Made by a program: the position numbers and the translations under genes. Positions 17,598-27,023 of a stretch of 64,000 nt of DNA are shown here, piece by piece. Position 1 is the stretch's first letter. The number at the start of each line of letters is the position of its first letter. The DNA comes from Prochlorococcus sp. AG-412-J13 (GTDB lineage Bacteria; Cyanobacteriota; Cyanobacteriia; PCC-6307; Cyanobiaceae), in contig QCLE01000010.1 of assembly GCA_003214815.1 (NCBI GenBank), forward strand, positions 1-64,000. Reading direction: 5' to 3'. The notes under the pieces were generated by a model. It was not told where the DNA came from, made no database searches, and worked only from the letters and a program-made list of their open reading frames with translations.

Positions 17598-19385
17598 CTA
17601 TTGAGTCTCATTTAGTAAGTTTAAAATTGAATTTTCATCTTGGGTATTTATAAAATCTCCAAAATCTAAATCTGAACTGTTTTTCCAATAATCAAATAAT
17701 GGTTGAAGAGTTTTTTCTAAATCGTTAAGTTCCATTCTTTGTAAGAATGGTTTAGCCAACCTTTGTAGATTTTTACTTCCCCCCAACCATAATTGGTATT
17801 TGTTTTGGCCACTCCCCACAAGTGCTAATTCCGCCATGTAAGGCCTGGTACATCCATTCGGACATCCTGTCATTCTAAATAATATTGTCTTTTGTATTTT
17901 TAGATCTAATAGTAATTTTTCAATCCTTTTTAATACATCAGGTAATATTCTTTCAGCTTCAGTCATCGCGAGACCACAAAGTGGTAGAGCTGGACATGCT
18001 AAGGCATGCCTTTGGATTTCATTGATGTCATCTAATTTGTCATATCCAATTTTTGATAGAGCTTTTTGAATTTCACCTTTGTTTTCTTTGGCGATATTAC
18101 AAAGTAAAATATCTTGATTAGGTGTAAGTCTTAAATCTAGATTATATTTTTTAACGATACTTGTGATGGTATTCTTCTTCTCTCCGGATAATCTCCCTGA
18201 TAATAAAGGTAAACCTACGAAATAAGAGGTTTTATTTTGTTTATGCCAGCCTAGATAATCAATAAGAGCCTTATTCGGTTCTTTTCTAATTTTTTTTATT
18301 TCTTTTTTGAAGTACTTATCTAGAAGTAACTTTTTGAACCATTTAATACCTTTTCTATGAAGAAGATATTTCATTCTCGAATTTTTTCTTGATTTTCTAT
18401 CACCATAATCTCTTTGAATAGCCACAATGCTTTGTATTAATTCATGAACATCAGATTCTTCAACATATCCAAGTGGATCTGCAATTCTGGCGAAGGTTTC
18501 TTCATTATTATGCGTGCGACCCATACCTCCTCCAACATAGAAGTTGCACCCTTCTAAGTTTCCATTTTTAGAAGTAAAGGCAACTATTCCTATGTCATTG
18601 GTAAGAAGATCAACAGAATTGTCACCAGGAACTGTCACAGCACATTTGAATTTTCTCGGTAAATAAGTTGAACCGTAAAGGGGCTCATCTTTTATCCCAC
18701 TAAAAACATTATCTTTAAATTGAAGCTTCCTAATAGCTTCAATATCTTTGTCAGGCTTTATGGTGTACTCTAAATCTCCATTAGCCCAAAGCTCTAAAAA
18801 AGTACCTTGGCCAGCCAATGGGGTGAGAAGATCTGCTACTTTTTTTGCCAATGCTCTTGCAATATTGTAGTCTGGCGAATCAAATGGAGCCGCAGGCGCC
18901 ATAACGTTTCTATTTATGTCTCCACATGCAGCTAATGTTGAACCCATAGAATCTACTATTGTTTGAATTACTTCCTTTAGGTTCTCCTTTCTAATCCCAT
19001 GCATTTGAAAGGCTTGTCTTGTAGTGGCCCTAAGTGTCCCATTACCTAGTTCGTCAGATAATTCATCTAATGCTAAAAATAATTTTCCAGGGATTTCACC
19101 ACCCGGACTTCTTAACCTAAGCATCATTTGCCAATCTTTACTTTTGCCAGGCCTTCTATTTTCCCTGTTATCTTGTTGATAACTACCATGAAATTTTAAT
19201 AACTGAACTGCATCATTTGTAAAATGATCGCTCTCATTGACTAATTCCGTAGCAAGTGGTTCCTTAAGAAATTGGCTGCTTTTTTTAAAATTTTCAAATT
19301 TAGAAACTTCTAGTCCATTTGCCAAACAAACAGTTTCTTCTTTGGCAGAATTCTTTTTCTTTTTTACTTTTTCAACCTTGATCAA
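17598..19385 (-). CDS. sir: ferredoxin-sulfite reductase
   Basis: A 595-residue siroheme and 4Fe-4S enzyme that reduces sulfite to sulfide with six electrons from ferredoxin. The cluster ligands are Cys464 and Cys470 (CPALPLC) and Cys508 and Cys512 (TGCPNGC), giving the C-x5-C...C-x3-C pattern. The substrate-binding arginine-rich loop TLRATTRQAFQMHG is present. The N-terminus is lysine-rich and lacks a transit or signal sequence. It is divergent from glyS with an 87-nt intergenic region. Distinguishing it from nitrite reductase rests on overall resemblance to SiR and length. Confidence 0.93.
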   Translation of the reverse strand: MIKVEKVKKKKNSAKEETVCLANGLEVSKFENFKKSSQFLKEPLATELVNESDHFTNDAVQLLKFHGSYQQDNRENRRPGKSKDWQMMLRLRSPGGEIPGKLFLALDELSDELGNGTLRATTRQAFQMHGIRKENLKEVIQTIVDSMGSTLAACGDINRNVMAPAAPFDSPDYNIARALAKKVADLLTPLAGQGTFLELWANGDLEYTIKPDKDIEAIRKLQFKDNVFSGIKDEPLYGSTYLPRKFKCAVTVPGDNSVDLLTNDIGIVAFTSKNGNLEGCNFYVGGGMGRTHNNEETFARIADPLGYVEESDVHELIQSIVAIQRDYGDRKSRKNSRMKYLLHRKGIKWFKKLLLDKYFKKEIKKIRKEPNKALIDYLGWHKQNKTSYFVGLPLLSGRLSGEKKNTITSIVKKYNLDLRLTPNQDILLCNIAKENKGEIQKALSKIGYDKLDDINEIQRHALACPALPLCGLAMTEAERILPDVLKRIEKLLLDLKIQKTILFRMTGCPNGCTRPYMAELALVGSGQNKYQLWLGGSKNLQRLAKPFLQRMELNDLEKTLQPLFDYWKNSSDLDFGDFINTQDENSILNLLNETQ

Positions 19386-19472
19386 AGGACCAAAACATAT
19401 CTCTTTTTATACATTAGCGGAAAGCTTATTTAACTGGTAGTAAATTATAGTAATAGAAGCCATAATTTTTTT

Positions 19473-21635
19473 TTGTCTAAATATTTACTTGAGATAGGCA
19501 CAGAAGAGTTGCCCTCAAAATTTTCACATTCTGTTTTAGATCAATTTAAATCTCTAATAGAATTTGAATTGGATAAAAAGTTAATCAAATTCAACAATAT
19601 TGTTGTTACTTCTACACCAAGGAGGATAGTTCTTCTTCTTGAAGGTTTAGTCGATTATGCAGAAGATAAGACGATAGTAAGAAAGGGACCTAAAGCAAAT
19701 TCAGCTTTTTTAAATGGATCCCCTACTAATGCTGCTTTAGGATTTGCGAATAGTTTAGGTATAGATGTAGGTGAGTTAGAAATAAAAAATACAGAAAAGG
19801 GTGATTTTGTTTTTGGAAAAAAAATTGAGAAGGGACAATCAACAAGAATTTCTTTGTCTTCAATTATTCCTAAAGTGGTGAAGAGTCTTCAAGGACCTCG
19901 ATTTATGAAATGGGGGGCGGGGAACATGAAATTTTCAAGACCTATTAGGTGGATTATCTCTCTCTATAATGAAGATATTCTTGAATTTGCATTTGATGAA
20001 TGTGATACAAATATTCAAATAAATAATATATCAAAAAGTCATAGACTGATTAATGAAGTATTTGAAGTTCAAAATCCTGATAATTTTTTTGAATTATTGA
20101 AACAAAATAGAGTATTAGTTAATCGACAAGAAAGAAAAGAAAAAATTGAAAGTCTAATAAATCAGGCCTCTAAATTACTAAATCTAAAACCTGACCTTTC
20201 TGAAGGTTTGCTTAATGAACTAACTGATTTAGTTGAATGGCCAGACTTAATTATTGGTAAATTTAATGAAGAATTTCTTGATCTTCCTGTTGAAGTTCTC
20301 TCAACAGTGATGAAAAGTCATCAGAGATATGTGCCTCTTTTATTAAAAAATAATACTTTTTCAAAACTAGATTTAAGCTCCGAAAAAAACATTAGTACAA
20401 GTTTTTTCGTTATTTCAAATGGTCTTGAAGAATCAAATAAAAATATTGCTAAGGGTAATGAGAAAGTATTGAGGGCAAGGTTTTCAGATGCAAAGTTTTT
20501 TGTAGAAAGTGATAAAAAAGTTACTTCACTTGAAAGAAATAAAAAACTTAAATCTGTTTCTTATTTGAAAGGACTGGGAAATATTTTCCAGAGAGTAGAG
20601 AGAATAGAAGAAGTTACTAAAAAAATCCTTATATTTTTAAAAGATAAGTCCTTAGAAGATAAAAAAATAATAGAAGCTGCTAGATATTGTAAAAACGATT
20701 TATGTAGCGAAATTGTTTTTGAATTCCCAGAATTGCAAGGAATCATGGGTGGTAAATATCTCAATAATGAAGGATTTAGTAAGGATGTCTGTTTGGCTGT
20801 AGCTGAACATTATTTACCTTCTTTTTATAAAGATGCTTTGCCCTCTACAAAATATGGCGCAATAGTTTCTATCGCAGATAAGATTGAAACTTTAATAAGT
20901 ATATTTATTTCTGGTAAGCGTCCTAGTGGATCCTCTGATCCTTATGCTTTGAGAAGAAATTTGAATGGAGTGATTAAAATAATTTGGGATTATGAACTTG
21001 ATTTACCTTTAGATAATTTATTTAACGAACTTATTGATTTTTGGAGAATCGCATTTCCGAATTTGAACTTCTCAAAAGAGAAAGTTTTATATGATTTAAA
21101 TGAGTTTTTAGTTCAAAGAATTGTTAGTCATCTAGAAGAAATTTCACTAAGTAAAGAATTAATAAAGGCCGTTTGCTCTTCTGATGAATTTTCTCAAAAA
21201 AGAATATTAAATATTATTGATCTTAAAAATAGGATTAAATCTATTGTCACTTTTAAAGAAAAAGAAACTTTTGTTGAAATCCAGAAGGTAATTACTAGGG
21301 TAAGTAAATTAGCTAATAGCAGTAATCTTTCGACAGACGTTATCTCAACAGGAGACTATGTAAGCACAAATCTTTTTGAAAAAGATTGTGAATTTAAAGT
21401 TTTTGAATTTATTAGAGAATTAGAAAAAATTTCTTCAACAGGTTATTGCAATTATTTGAAACTTCTAAATTTGTACGAGATTAATATAAATAATATTGAG
21501 GATTTGTTTGATAATGAAAAGGGCGTTCTGGTAATGTCAGAAGATACAAAGGTAAGAAATAATAGACTTAACTTATTGAGTCTAATCAGAAATTATTCTC
21601 TAAAGATTGCTGACTTTACACTTTTGAACTCTTAA
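19473..21635 (+). CDS. glyS: glycyl-tRNA synthetase beta subunit
   Basis: A 720-residue beta subunit of the tetrameric (alpha2beta2) bacterial glycyl-tRNA synthetase. The signature start KYLLEIGTEELPSKF is followed by TPRRIVLLLEGL, GPRFMKWGAGNMKFSRPIRWI, VMKSHQRYVPL and the HD-like SDPYALRRNLNG. Length is normal. The apparent start is TTG at 19473, directly before the conserved SKYLLEIGTEELP, since no ATG is in frame nearby. The alpha subunit gene is not in this window. Its 3' end overlaps the convergent chlP gene by 20 nt. Confidence 0.95.
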   Translation: MSKYLLEIGTEELPSKFSHSVLDQFKSLIEFELDKKLIKFNNIVVTSTPRRIVLLLEGLVDYAEDKTIVRKGPKANSAFLNGSPTNAALGFANSLGIDVGELEIKNTEKGDFVFGKKIEKGQSTRISLSSIIPKVVKSLQGPRFMKWGAGNMKFSRPIRWIISLYNEDILEFAFDECDTNIQINNISKSHRLINEVFEVQNPDNFFELLKQNRVLVNRQERKEKIESLINQASKLLNLKPDLSEGLLNELTDLVEWPDLIIGKFNEEFLDLPVEVLSTVMKSHQRYVPLLLKNNTFSKLDLSSEKNISTSFFVISNGLEESNKNIAKGNEKVLRARFSDAKFFVESDKKVTSLERNKKLKSVSYLKGLGNIFQRVERIEEVTKKILIFLKDKSLEDKKIIEAARYCKNDLCSEIVFEFPELQGIMGGKYLNNEGFSKDVCLAVAEHYLPSFYKDALPSTKYGAIVSIADKIETLISIFISGKRPSGSSDPYALRRNLNGVIKIIWDYELDLPLDNLFNELIDFWRIAFPNLNFSKEKVLYDLNEFLVQRIVSHLEEISLSKELIKAVCSSDEFSQKRILNIIDLKNRIKSIVTFKEKETFVEIQKVITRVSKLANSSNLSTDVISTGDYVSTNLFEKDCEFKVFEFIRELEKISSTGYCNYLKLLNLYEININNIEDLFDNEKGVLVMSEDTKVRNNRLNLLSLIRNYSLKIADFTLLNS

Positions 21636-22956
21636 CTTTAATACCACCTTTAATTGAATAATTTTTAAGCATTTTTTCAACTTCTTTTTCTTCTCTCACA
21701 GCACTATCAACAGGTTTGTAATTTAATGGAGCAAGTGCTTTTCCTCTTAAAATTGATCCAAGAGTAAGTAACGTAAGTTTAATTTGCTGTATTGGTTTCA
21801 TTGCAACAACTTTTTTATATAAATAACTATCAAAAGTGAGTCTTTGAACGTCCATATCATCACACATTTCTACAAAAGCTTCTCTTGCAGAATCGTTCCT
21901 ATAAAAAATATTTTGTAGAATTTCTAGTACCTTATATGTTGCGCCATACTTTTTGTCCCATTTTTTTAAGTAATTTTTTAAATCATTTTCTGATGGTATA
22001 ATTTCTCCATTTTTTGAAGCCTCAACAATTTCTTCTGCACACATTCTCCCGCTCTTTGCAGCAAAATATATTCCCTCTCCAGAACTCTTGGTAACATAAC
22101 CAGCAGCATCTCCTACTAAAGCCATTCTCCCAACAACTCTTCTAGGCCTGGGATGCTCAGGAATAGGATGTGCCTCTACTTTTATAACCTCACCATTTAC
22201 AAGCCTTTTTTTTGCTCTATTTCTTACTCCTTCCTGGAGACCCTTTATTAATAATTGATTCTTCTGCATTGTCCCTGTTCCTACGGCAACATGATCATAT
22301 TTAGGGAATACCCAACCATAAAAATCAGGAGAAACGTCAGTTCCTACATACATTTCAGCAAGATCTTCATAGTAACTCATTTCTTCTTTAGGTAACTTAA
22401 TTCTTTCCTGAAACGCTATAGCTACTTTGTAATCTCCTGCATCCATAGCTTTAGCAACTCTACTATTGGCTCCATCTGCCCCAATTAAAAGGTCAACTGT
22501 AAGTTCTTTCAGTTCTCCTTTTTTATCTCCAGAGGAATAATCAGAATATACGAGTTTATATGGACCTTGGTTATTATTTCCTGTGTCAATTGAAGTAACT
22601 AATCCATTTATTAATGTAGCTCCTAGATCCGCAGCTCTGTTTCTCATAAAAGCATCCATTACTTCTCTTCTGCACATCCCAATAAATTCATTATCACTTT
22701 TGCCATAAACCTTATCTAAACTTATATCTACTTCTCTATTTGATGGAGATATCATTCTCATATGCCTTACTTTTCTATCAATAATCGACTCTGGTAAATC
22801 AAATTCTTCTACCATGCAAAGAGGAATGGCTCCTCCACATGGCTTTGCATTATCTAATTTTCTCTCGAAGAGCCAAGTTTTTATTCCAGCTTTAGCAAGT
22901 ATTTCTGCAGCACATGAACCACTTGGACCTCCTCCAATAACAGCTACCCTCAACAT
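21616..22956 (-). CDS. chlP: geranylgeranyl reductase ChlP
   Basis: A 446-residue FAD-dependent reductase that converts the geranylgeranyl tail to phytyl for chlorophyll and tocopherol. It opens MLRVAVIGGGPSGSCAAEIL (dinucleotide-binding GxGxxG), continues with FERKLDNAKPCGGAIP, and carries the GD motif MALVGDAAGYVTKSSGEGIY. I set the start at 22956 because the frame upstream adds 19 unlike residues before a canonical start. It overlaps the glyS 3' end by 20 nt. Chlorophyll synthesis in Prochlorococcus uses divinyl chlorophyll, which carries the same phytyl tail. Confidence 0.94.
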   Translation of the reverse strand: MLRVAVIGGGPSGSCAAEILAKAGIKTWLFERKLDNAKPCGGAIPLCMVEEFDLPESIIDRKVRHMRMISPSNREVDISLDKVYGKSDNEFIGMCRREVMDAFMRNRAADLGATLINGLVTSIDTGNNNQGPYKLVYSDYSSGDKKGELKELTVDLLIGADGANSRVAKAMDAGDYKVAIAFQERIKLPKEEMSYYEDLAEMYVGTDVSPDFYGWVFPKYDHVAVGTGTMQKNQLLIKGLQEGVRNRAKKRLVNGEVIKVEAHPIPEHPRPRRVVGRMALVGDAAGYVTKSSGEGIYFAAKSGRMCAEEIVEASKNGEIIPSENDLKNYLKKWDKKYGATYKVLEILQNIFYRNDSAREAFVEMCDDMDVQRLTFDSYLYKKVVAMKPIQQIKLTLLTLGSILRGKALAPLNYKPVDSAVREEKEVEKMLKNYSIKGGIKVKSSKV

Positions 22957-23067
22957 ACGAAAAAAATTATAATTTATATAAAACCTACATCTTTTTTGCT
23001 TATAAAAGTGCATTTCTTAAAATAATAGTTAATATCGAAATATGTTTTCCAAATTCACCTTTAAATA

Positions 23068-23781
23068 TTGGAACAAAACAAAGATCTAAATCAATTTGAT
23101 ATACCTCTAGCCAAAAGAATCCAGTCAAATAATTTTAACTCAATATTATTAAAAAATTTATTAATATTTTCTCCACTTTTTTTCCTGCTTTTTTCTATCT
23201 TTGCATTGCGACTAATTAGAAATATAGATATAGGATCTCTTGGCTATCATGATTTTCAAGCTGAGATAAATCACGACCAAAGAATTTTGGGCCATTTACC
23301 CTATGCCGAAATTTCTAAGGAAAAATTAGTTTTAATTGAGCCCAATATTAAAGTCCACATTGATATGCAAGACTCTTTATTAAAGATGAGGGATGAAGCA
23401 AAAAAAGATGGGATATACTTAGTTTTCTTGAGTGGTTATAGATCAATAAATTTGCAAAACGAAATCTTCTATTCTTTAAAATCCGTTAGAAATCAAGTAG
23501 CTGCAGAAAGAGCTAGAGTTTCAGCCCCCCCAGGATATTCTGAACATAGTACTGGTTTTGCTATTGATATTGGTGATGCTAATCAAAGAGAAACAGACTT
23601 TGAGACCGAATTCGAAAATACTGATGCCTTTAAATGGTTAATAAAGAATGCAGCTAAATTTCACTTTAAGTTATCTTTCACTAAAGAGAATCAATATATA
23701 GATTATGAACCTTGGCATTGGAGATATGAGGGATCAATAGAAGCTTTAAAAGTTTTTGAAAGTTCAAATAGTAAATCATAA
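23068..23781 (+). CDS. D-alanyl-D-alanine carboxypeptidase, VanY family
   Basis: A 237-residue M15B zinc peptidase. One transmembrane segment (about 27-50) anchors it to the cytoplasmic membrane, with the catalytic domain outside. Zinc ligands His160 and Asp167 are in SEHSTGFAIDIGD, and the catalytic Glu214 and third ligand His217 are in YEPWHW. The substrate region SGYRSINLQ is present. The family trims the terminal D-Ala from peptidoglycan stem peptides. The start is a TTG at 23068. It is divergent from chlP. A VanX-type dipeptidase gene lies about 6 kb upstream, so the two could cooperate, but they are not in one operon. Confidence 0.86.
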   Translation: MEQNKDLNQFDIPLAKRIQSNNFNSILLKNLLIFSPLFFLLFSIFALRLIRNIDIGSLGYHDFQAEINHDQRILGHLPYAEISKEKLVLIEPNIKVHIDMQDSLLKMRDEAKKDGIYLVFLSGYRSINLQNEIFYSLKSVRNQVAAERARVSAPPGYSEHSTGFAIDIGDANQRETDFETEFENTDAFKWLIKNAAKFHFKLSFTKENQYIDYEPWHWRYEGSIEALKVFESSNSKS

Positions 23782-23911
23782 ATTTAATTAAATAATTAAA
23801 TTATTCAAATATGATTATGTTTTTCAAAGTCTTAAAGAGAAAATTGTCATAATAAGCATTCTTTGAGTTAGCCTTAATAAAGTCAATCTATTATTTATAT
23901 AAATTTTATAA

Positions 23912-25708
23912 ATGTCATCTTCGATAAAAGAAATTAGGAATGTTGCAATTATTGCCCACGTAGATCATGGGAAGACAACTCTTGTGGATGCATTGTTATC
24001 TCAATCAGGAATATTTAGAGACAATGAAGTAATTCCTACATGCGTAATGGATTCGAATGATCTTGAAAGAGAAAGAGGAATAACAATACTCTCAAAAAAT
24101 ACTGCAGTTAACTACAAAGACACCAGAATTAACATTATAGATACACCAGGACATGCAGATTTTGGAGGAGAAGTAGAGCGGGTTTTGGGAATGGTTGATG
24201 GATGTCTGCTTATCGTGGATGCGAATGAGGGGCCTATGCCTCAAACAAGATTTGTTTTAAAAAAAGCATTAGAAAAAGGACTGAGGCCTATAGTTTTTGT
24301 AAATAAAATTGATAGACCAAGAGTAGTACCAGAAATAGCAATTGATAAGGTCCTGGATCTGTTTTTAGAGTTAGGAGCTGATGATGATCAATGTGATTTC
24401 CCTTATCTTTTTGGAAGCGGCCTATCTGGTTTCGCAAAAGAAGAGATGGAATCTAATAGTGACAATATGATGCCTCTTTTTGAAGCTATTATCAGGCATG
24501 TACCACCTCCAGTAGGTGATGCAAATAAGCCTCTTCAGCTACAAATAACTACTTTGGATTATTCTGATTTCTTAGGCAGAATTGTAATTGGGAAAATTCA
24601 TAATGGAACTATAAAAAATGGTCAACAAGCTAGCTTAATTAAAGAAAATGGAAAAACTATTAAAGGTAAGGTTAGTAAACTACTAGGATTCGAAGGATTA
24701 CAAAGGATTGATATAAATGAAGCATCCGCAGGAGATATCGTTGCTGTTTCTGGTTTCGATGAGGTCAATATTGGTGAGACCATAGCATGTCCTGATTCTC
24801 CCCATCCACTTCCATTAATCAAAGTTGATGAACCTACGTTAAATATGACTTTTGTTGTTAACGATTCTCCATTTGCGGGTAAAGAAGGGAAATTTGTTAC
24901 TAGTAGACAATTAAAAAATAGATTAGAAAGGGAGCTTTTAACAAATGTTGCCCTAAGGGTCGAAGAAACTGATTCTCCTGATAGGTTCTCAGTTTCAGGA
25001 AGAGGTGAATTACATTTAGGTATTTTGATTGAAACCATGCGAAGAGAAGGGTTCGAGTTTCAAATCTCACAGCCTCAAGTAATTTTTAGAGAAATTGATA
25101 ATGTTGAATGTGAGCCTATAGAGACTTTAGTCCTAGATGTGCCTGAAGTATCCGTTGGTTCATGTATAGAGAAACTTGGATCGAGAAAGGCAGAGATGAA
25201 AAACATGCAAACAAGTTCAGATGGGAGAACTCAATTAGAATTTCTTGTCCCATCAAGAGGGCTAATTGGATTTCGTGGAGAATTTGTTCGCATAACAAGA
25301 GGTGAAGGTATCATGAGTCACTCATTTTATGAATATAAACCTAAAACAGGAGATTTTGAAACTAGGAGAAATGGAGTCCTTATAGCTTTTGAGGAAGGTG
25401 TGGCAACATTTTATGCATTAAAGAATGCTGAAGATAGGGGAGTTTATTTCATTAAACCTGGAGTTAAAGTTTATAAGGGAATGATAATTGGGGAGAATAA
25501 TCGACCTCAAGATCTTGAGTTGAATATATGTAAAACTAAGCAGTTGACTAATATGAGGTCCGCAGGGGCAGAAGAACTTGATACTTTGCAGTCACCTGTT
25601 GATATTACCCTTGAAAGAGCACTCGAATATATTGGTCCAGATGAAATGCTAGAGGTTACACCGGATTCAATAAGAATGAGAAAATTAAATAAAAAGAAAA
25701 AAAATTAA
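23912..25708 (+). CDS. typA: ribosome-associated GTPase TypA/BipA
   Basis: A 598-residue translational GTPase. G1 is [10 protein letters not shown] (about 15-24), switch I holds the RGIT motif in [12 protein letters not shown]3 is [21 protein letters not shown], and G4 is NKIDRP. The C-terminal domains carry the TypA hallmark [18 protein letters not shown] and [11 protein letters not shown]. TypA binds the 70S ribosome and is needed for growth under cold or other stress. It starts at ATG 23912. DUF309 follows after 11 nt, probably in the same transcript. Confidence 0.95.
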   Translation: MSSSIKEIRNVAIIAHVDHGKTTLVDALLSQSGIFRDNEVIPTCVMDSNDLERERGITILSKNTAVNYKDTRINIIDTPGHADFGGEVERVLGMVDGCLLIVDANEGPMPQTRFVLKKALEKGLRPIVFVNKIDRPRVVPEIAIDKVLDLFLELGADDDQCDFPYLFGSGLSGFAKEEMESNSDNMMPLFEAIIRHVPPPVGDANKPLQLQITTLDYSDFLGRIVIGKIHNGTIKNGQQASLIKENGKTIKGKVSKLLGFEGLQRIDINEASAGDIVAVSGFDEVNIGETIACPDSPHPLPLIKVDEPTLNMTFVVNDSPFAGKEGKFVTSRQLKNRLERELLTNVALRVEETDSPDRFSVSGRGELHLGILIETMRREGFEFQISQPQVIFREIDNVECEPIETLVLDVPEVSVGSCIEKLGSRKAEMKNMQTSSDGRTQLEFLVPSRGLIGFRGEFVRITRGEGIMSHSFYEYKPKTGDFETRRNGVLIAFEEGVATFYALKNAEDRGVYFIKPGVKVYKGMIIGENNRPQDLELNICKTKQLTNMRSAGAEELDTLQSPVDITLERALEYIGPDEMLEVTPDSIRMRKLNKKKKN

Positions 25709-25719
25709 TAATTAGCTTC

Positions 25720-26088
25720 ATGAACGAAGAAAGTACAAAAAGTTTTAAAGATTCCCTTTTTACTGCTTTAAATCTTTTTAACAATCATGAATGGTATGAG
25801 GCTCATGATGCTTTTGAAGAGATATGGAATTCCGTTGATGGTGATGAAAGACAAGTTATCCAGGGAATTTTACAAGTATCTGTTTCTCAGTTTCACTTAA
25901 GTAAGGGTAATTTGAATGGGGCTACTATTTTGCTTGGAGAGGGTTTAGGTAGAATAAAAACTAGAACCAATATTAATTTAGGGATTGATCTTGAATCCTT
26001 ATGCAGATGTTTGGAAGATTTATTAAGGAAATTACAATATAAAGAGCTATTAAATGAGAATGATAAGCCTTTTTTGAAACCTCTTTGA
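25720..26088 (+). CDS. DUF309 family protein
   Basis: A 122-residue helical protein with the DUF309 signature: LFNNHEWYEAHDAFEEIWNS, then ERQVIQGILQVSVSQFH. The conserved His, Trp and Glu/Gln residues are in place. The family is found in many bacteria and plastid-bearing organisms and has no established activity. It lies 11 nt downstream of typA. Its TGA overlaps the ATG of a 32-residue frame (TGATG at 26086-26090). The start at 25720 is an ATG close behind the typA stop. Confidence 0.85.
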   Translation: MNEESTKSFKDSLFTALNLFNNHEWYEAHDAFEEIWNSVDGDERQVIQGILQVSVSQFHLSKGNLNGATILLGEGLGRIKTRTNINLGIDLESLCRCLEDLLRKLQYKELLNENDKPFLKPL

Positions 26089-26186
26089 TGAATATGAATA
26101 TATCTTTATCTTCAATAAAACTATTATTTTGTATTTCATTTTTTTTTCAAGAAAACAAGAAAACTAATCTATCTCAAGAAAAATGA
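26088..26186 (+). CDS. 32-residue frame bridging DUF309 and lptB
   Basis: ATG at 26088-26090 opens a frame that stops with TGA at 26184-26186. It encodes about 32 residues: a hydrophobic segment (SIKLLFCISFFF, residues 8-19) between a short polar start and a lysine-rich tail. It overlaps the DUF309 stop at one end and the lptB ATG at the other (ATGA at 26183-26186), so a ribosome could pass straight through. In many bacteria an lptA (OstA-like) gene precedes lptB. This frame could be its decayed signal-peptide remnant or a new micro-ORF. Real expression is unproven. Confidence 0.35.
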   Translation: MNMNISLSSIKLLFCISFFFQENKKTNLSQEK

Positions 26187-26911
26187 ACCTAAAAATTCAT
26201 AATGTATCCCTTTCAATTAAAGGAAGATTAATCGTAAATGATGTTTCTATAACTGTAAATCCAGGGGAAGTTGTAGGTTTGATGGGACCTAATGGTGCTG
26301 GGAAAACTACCACTTTTAATCTTGCAGTTGGGAATATAAAACCTGATAAAGGTGAAATTTTAATGAATGGTAAAAATATAACCAATCTTCCTCTTCCAAT
26401 TAGATCAAGACTTGGATTGGGTTATTTAACTCAGGAAGCGAGTATATTTAGAGACCTTACTGTTAAGGATAATATAGATTTGGCTTTGCAGAATTCATCT
26501 TATAGTAGAGCCGCAATTAGAAATAGAAGAGAACAATTGATTAATGAATTTAATTTGAATAATTTTGTAGAAAATTATGGTTATCAACTTTCAGGAGGAG
26601 AGAGGAGGAGGTGTGAAATAGCTAGGGCTCTTACTGTAGGTAGAAAAGGACCTAAATATTTGTTATTGGACGAACCTTTTGCTGGAATCGATCCTCTAGC
26701 TGTAAATGATTTAAAGAAACTAATTCTTAAATTAAGTAGTGACGGGGTAGGGATTCTTATTACAGACCATAATGTAAGGGAAACCCTTTTAATTACTAAC
26801 AAATCATATGTATTAAGTGAAGGAAAAATTTTAGCTAATGGATCATCAAGTGAATTAGCCGATAATCCAATAGTCAAGAAGTATTATCTAGGAGACAATT
26901 TCAAACTTTGA
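26183..26911 (+). CDS. lptB: LPS export ABC transporter ATP-binding protein LptB
   Basis: A 242-residue ABC ATPase. Walker A is GPNGAGKTT (about 34-42), the Q-loop is GYLTQEASIFRDLTV, the signature is LSGGERRRCEIARAL, Walker B is LLLDEPFAGIDP, and the switch is TDHNVRETL. The EASIFRDLTV and DHNVRETL motifs identify LptB rather than branched-chain amino acid transporters. LptB drives extraction of lipopolysaccharide from the inner membrane with LptFG. The lptFG genes are not visible here. It overlaps the preceding 32-residue frame by 4 nt. Confidence 0.9.
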   Translation: MNLKIHNVSLSIKGRLIVNDVSITVNPGEVVGLMGPNGAGKTTTFNLAVGNIKPDKGEILMNGKNITNLPLPIRSRLGLGYLTQEASIFRDLTVKDNIDLALQNSSYSRAAIRNRREQLINEFNLNNFVENYGYQLSGGERRRCEIARALTVGRKGPKYLLLDEPFAGIDPLAVNDLKKLILKLSSDGVGILITDHNVRETLLITNKSYVLSEGKILANGSSSELADNPIVKKYYLGDNFKL

Positions 26912-27023
26912 AATCCTTTTTCAAAATAAATTAAAACTTAATTATTAAAGATTTACTCATATAGGAATGATTTAAATTATTATTTGATTGTCAAAAAATA
27001 TAAAAATCGGATAAATTTATTGG

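Noticed and set aside
22957-23013. 19-residue N-terminal extension of chlP
   Set aside because: The residues (MHFYKQKRCRFYINYNFF) do not resemble the family, while ATG 22956 gives the normal start next to the FAD motif.
24622-25038. 138-codon frame antisense to typA
   Set aside because: Shadow of the well-conserved typA coding sequence; no start context or motif.
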